From Flavobacteriales bacterium UBA5869 (GTDB lineage Bacteria; Bacteroidota; Bacteroidia; Flavobacteriales_D; Crocinitomicaceae), in assembly GCA_002432565.1 (NCBI GenBank), contig DJFP01000018.1, positions 4,069 to 20,603 on the forward strand: a stretch of 16,535 nucleotides of DNA, in the 5' to 3' direction. Shown in pieces: positions 15,301 to 16,535 of this stretch. Numbering within the stretch: position 1 is the stretch's first letter; the number at the start of each line of letters is the position of its first letter. The translations under genes and the position numbers were made by a program. Under the pieces are notes generated by a model that searched no databases, had not been told where the DNA came from, and was given only the letters and a program-made list of their open reading frames with translations.

Positions 15301-15305
15301 CCCTC

Positions 15306-16535
15306 ATGGAACAAAAAGAAGACCTGTTAAAAGAAGTCATTTCACATTGCAAAGAATACGGCTTTGTGTTTCCTTCTTCTGAGATATATGACGGACTTGC
15401 AGCAACTTACGATTACGGTCAGCTGGGATCCGAGCTCAAGAACAACATCAAGCAGTACTGGTGGAAATCCATGGTGCAGATGCACGAAAATATCGTTGGT
15501 ATCGATGCCTCGATTTTTATGCATCCGACCACCTGGAAAGCTTCCGGCCACGTGGATGCCTTCAACGATCCGCTGATCGATAACAAGGATTCCAAAAAGC
15601 GTTACCGTGCCGATGTTCTGATTGAAGAGCATATCGAAAAGATCCGTCAGAAGATCAATAAAGAGGTCGAAAAAGCAGCGAAGAAATTTGCCGAATCGTT
15701 CGACGAAGCGCAGTTCCGCAGCACCAATCCGAATGTTCTCCGCAACGAGGAAAAGATCACGATGATCGAGGACCGTATGCGCGAAACGCTCGAAAACAAC
15801 GATCTCGCCGGCGTAAAACAACTGATCGAAGACCTCGAGATCGTTTGTCCGATCAGCGGTTCCCGCAACTGGACAGATGTTCGTCAGTTCAACCTCATGT
15901 TCTCTACCGAAATGGGATCTGTTGCCGGCGATGCTTCCACGATCTACCTGCGTCCGGAAACGGCACAGGGAATCTTCGTGAACTTCCTGAACGTACAGAA
16001 GACCGGCCGCATGAAGATCCCCTTTGGTATTCCCCAGATCGGTAAGGCCTTCCGCAACGAAGTCAACCCGCGCAACTTTATCTTCCGTTCGCGCGAGTTC
16101 GAGCAGATGGAAATGGAATGGTTCTGTCACGCAGACGAAGCCAAGAAGTGGCAAAGCTTCTGGTTCGAGGAGCGCAAGAAATTCTGGAAGGATCTCGGCC
16201 TTTCGGACGAAAATCTGCAGATGCGTAATCACGATTCCGATGAATTGTCACACTATGCGAAGGCGGGCCTCGGCACGGCCGATATTGAATACCGCTTCCC
16301 GTTCACGGCGCCCGGTTTTGGGGAGCTGGAAGGCATCGCGCACCGTTGTGATTTCGACCTGACGCAGCACCAGTCGCACTCGGGCACAAAAATGGAATAT
16401 ATGGACCCCGAGGACAATACGAAACGCTTTATTCCGCATGTTATCGAACCTGCCGCAGGTTTGACGCGCGGCGTTCTGGCGCTTCTATGCGAAGCCTATA
16501 CAATCGATCCGAGCAGACCGTCGGGCGTATACCTG
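15306..16535 (+). CDS. glyS: Glycyl-tRNA synthetase, single-chain dimeric type, C-terminus beyond the window
   Basis: The frame opens at ATG 15306 and runs 410 codons in frame to the window end. The family is usually about 490-520 residues, so the anticodon-binding C-terminal domain is mostly missing here only because the window stops. The enzyme attaches glycine to tRNA-Gly in the cytoplasm and belongs to class II. Visible marks are the N-terminal EYGFVFPSSEIYDG and TYDYGQLGSELK, an RPETAQGIF segment near 216-224, motif 2 FRNEVNPRN near 248-256 followed by FIFRSREFEQMEMEWF, and motif-3-type GLTRGVLALL near 386-395. This is the alpha-2 type found in archaea, eukaryotes and many bacteria including Bacteroidota, not the alpha2-beta2 GlyQ/GlyS pair. 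It is an essential backbone gene. Confidence 0.95.
   Translation, partial: MEQKEDLLKEVISHCKEYGFVFPSSEIYDGLAATYDYGQLGSELKNNIKQYWWKSMVQMHENIVGIDASIFMHPTTWKASGHVDAFNDPLIDNKDSKKRYRADVLIEEHIEKIRQKINKEVEKAAKKFAESFDEAQFRSTNPNVLRNEEKITMIEDRMRETLENNDLAGVKQLIEDLEIVCPISGSRNWTDVRQFNLMFSTEMGSVAGDASTIYLRPETAQGIFVNFLNVQKTGRMKIPFGIPQIGKAFRNEVNPRNFIFRSREFEQMEMEWFCHADEAKKWQSFWFEERKKFWKDLGLSDENLQMRNHDSDELSHYAKAGLGTADIEYRFPFTAPGFGELEGIAHRCDFDLTQHQSHSGTKMEYMDPEDNTKRFIPHVIEPAAGLTRGVLALLCEAYTIDPSRPSGVYL

Larger units (their letters stand above)
14938..15305. other. Divergent intergenic region between the transporter gene and glyS
   Basis: About 370 bases hold no convincing gene. A 71-codon plus-strand frame at 15115-15330 runs into glyS in another frame and looks accidental. 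The region has a TAnnTTTG motif near each end, a strong 18-base inverted repeat (14965-15014) and a weaker stem of AAATCCC (15039-15045) with GGGATTT (15064-15070). No tRNA, riboswitch or T-box-like element was seen. Confidence 0.6.

Noticed and set aside
15115..15330. A 71-codon plus-strand frame in the gap before glyS
   Set aside because: It runs into glyS in a different frame, has no family likeness and covers the candidate glyS promoter.
15342..16232. A 296-codon minus-strand open frame
   Set aside because: It is antisense to glyS, whose plus-strand frame gives clear synthetase motifs across the same bases.

Overview
The window looks like a Bacteroidota chromosome (possibly Flavobacteriia-like). 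The evidence is A-rich leaders without strong Shine-Dalgarno sequences, exact matches to the Bacteroidota -7 motif TAnnTTTG just upstream of three starts, a eukaryotic/archaeal-type single-chain glycyl-tRNA synthetase, and small secreted TPR proteins. I cannot name the genus. The flanks, about 1-1110 and 13180-16535, are moderately GC-rich and carry ordinary genes. These are a cut-off secreted protein and a secreted TPR protein (both minus strand) on the left, and a NYN/OST-HTH ribonuclease-like protein, an EamA-family transporter and the start of glyS on the right.

Between them, from about 1140 to 13090, lies a more AT-rich block of nine genes in two convergent operons. I read it as a phosphorothioation (PT) based anti-phage system of the Ssp type. 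The plus-strand operon is sspB (DUF4007), sspC (very large P-loop ATPase) and sspD (DndC/PAPS-reductase-like PP-loop enzyme), followed by a four-helix membrane protein and a small nucleoside 2-deoxyribosyltransferase-like enzyme. The minus-strand operon is sspA (cysteine desulfurase), a DEAH helicase, a GHKL (MutL/Hsp90/MORC-like) ATPase and a phospholipase-D-type nuclease. The two operons meet head-on with a 4-base overlap of their last stop codons, so no space is left for a terminator.

The inferred division of labour is as follows. SspA supplies activated sulfur, SspD activates the DNA backbone site, and SspB/SspC recognise, nick and remodel DNA to install PT marks. The helicase, GHKL ATPase and PLD nuclease form the restriction arm that attacks unmarked DNA, the same role as the published SspFGH and DndFGH modules. 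The membrane protein and deoxyribosyltransferase-like protein do not belong to the PT core or restriction set as I know it. They resemble a small effector pair (nucleotide-acting enzyme plus membrane protein) and are the most novel part of the window.

The block sits in what would otherwise be a divergent intergenic region between the TPR gene and the NYN gene. No integrase, transposase, tRNA or flanking direct repeat was seen. Base composition appears to differ between the PT-marking genes and the more AT-rich restriction and accessory genes, which suggests assembly from more than one source.
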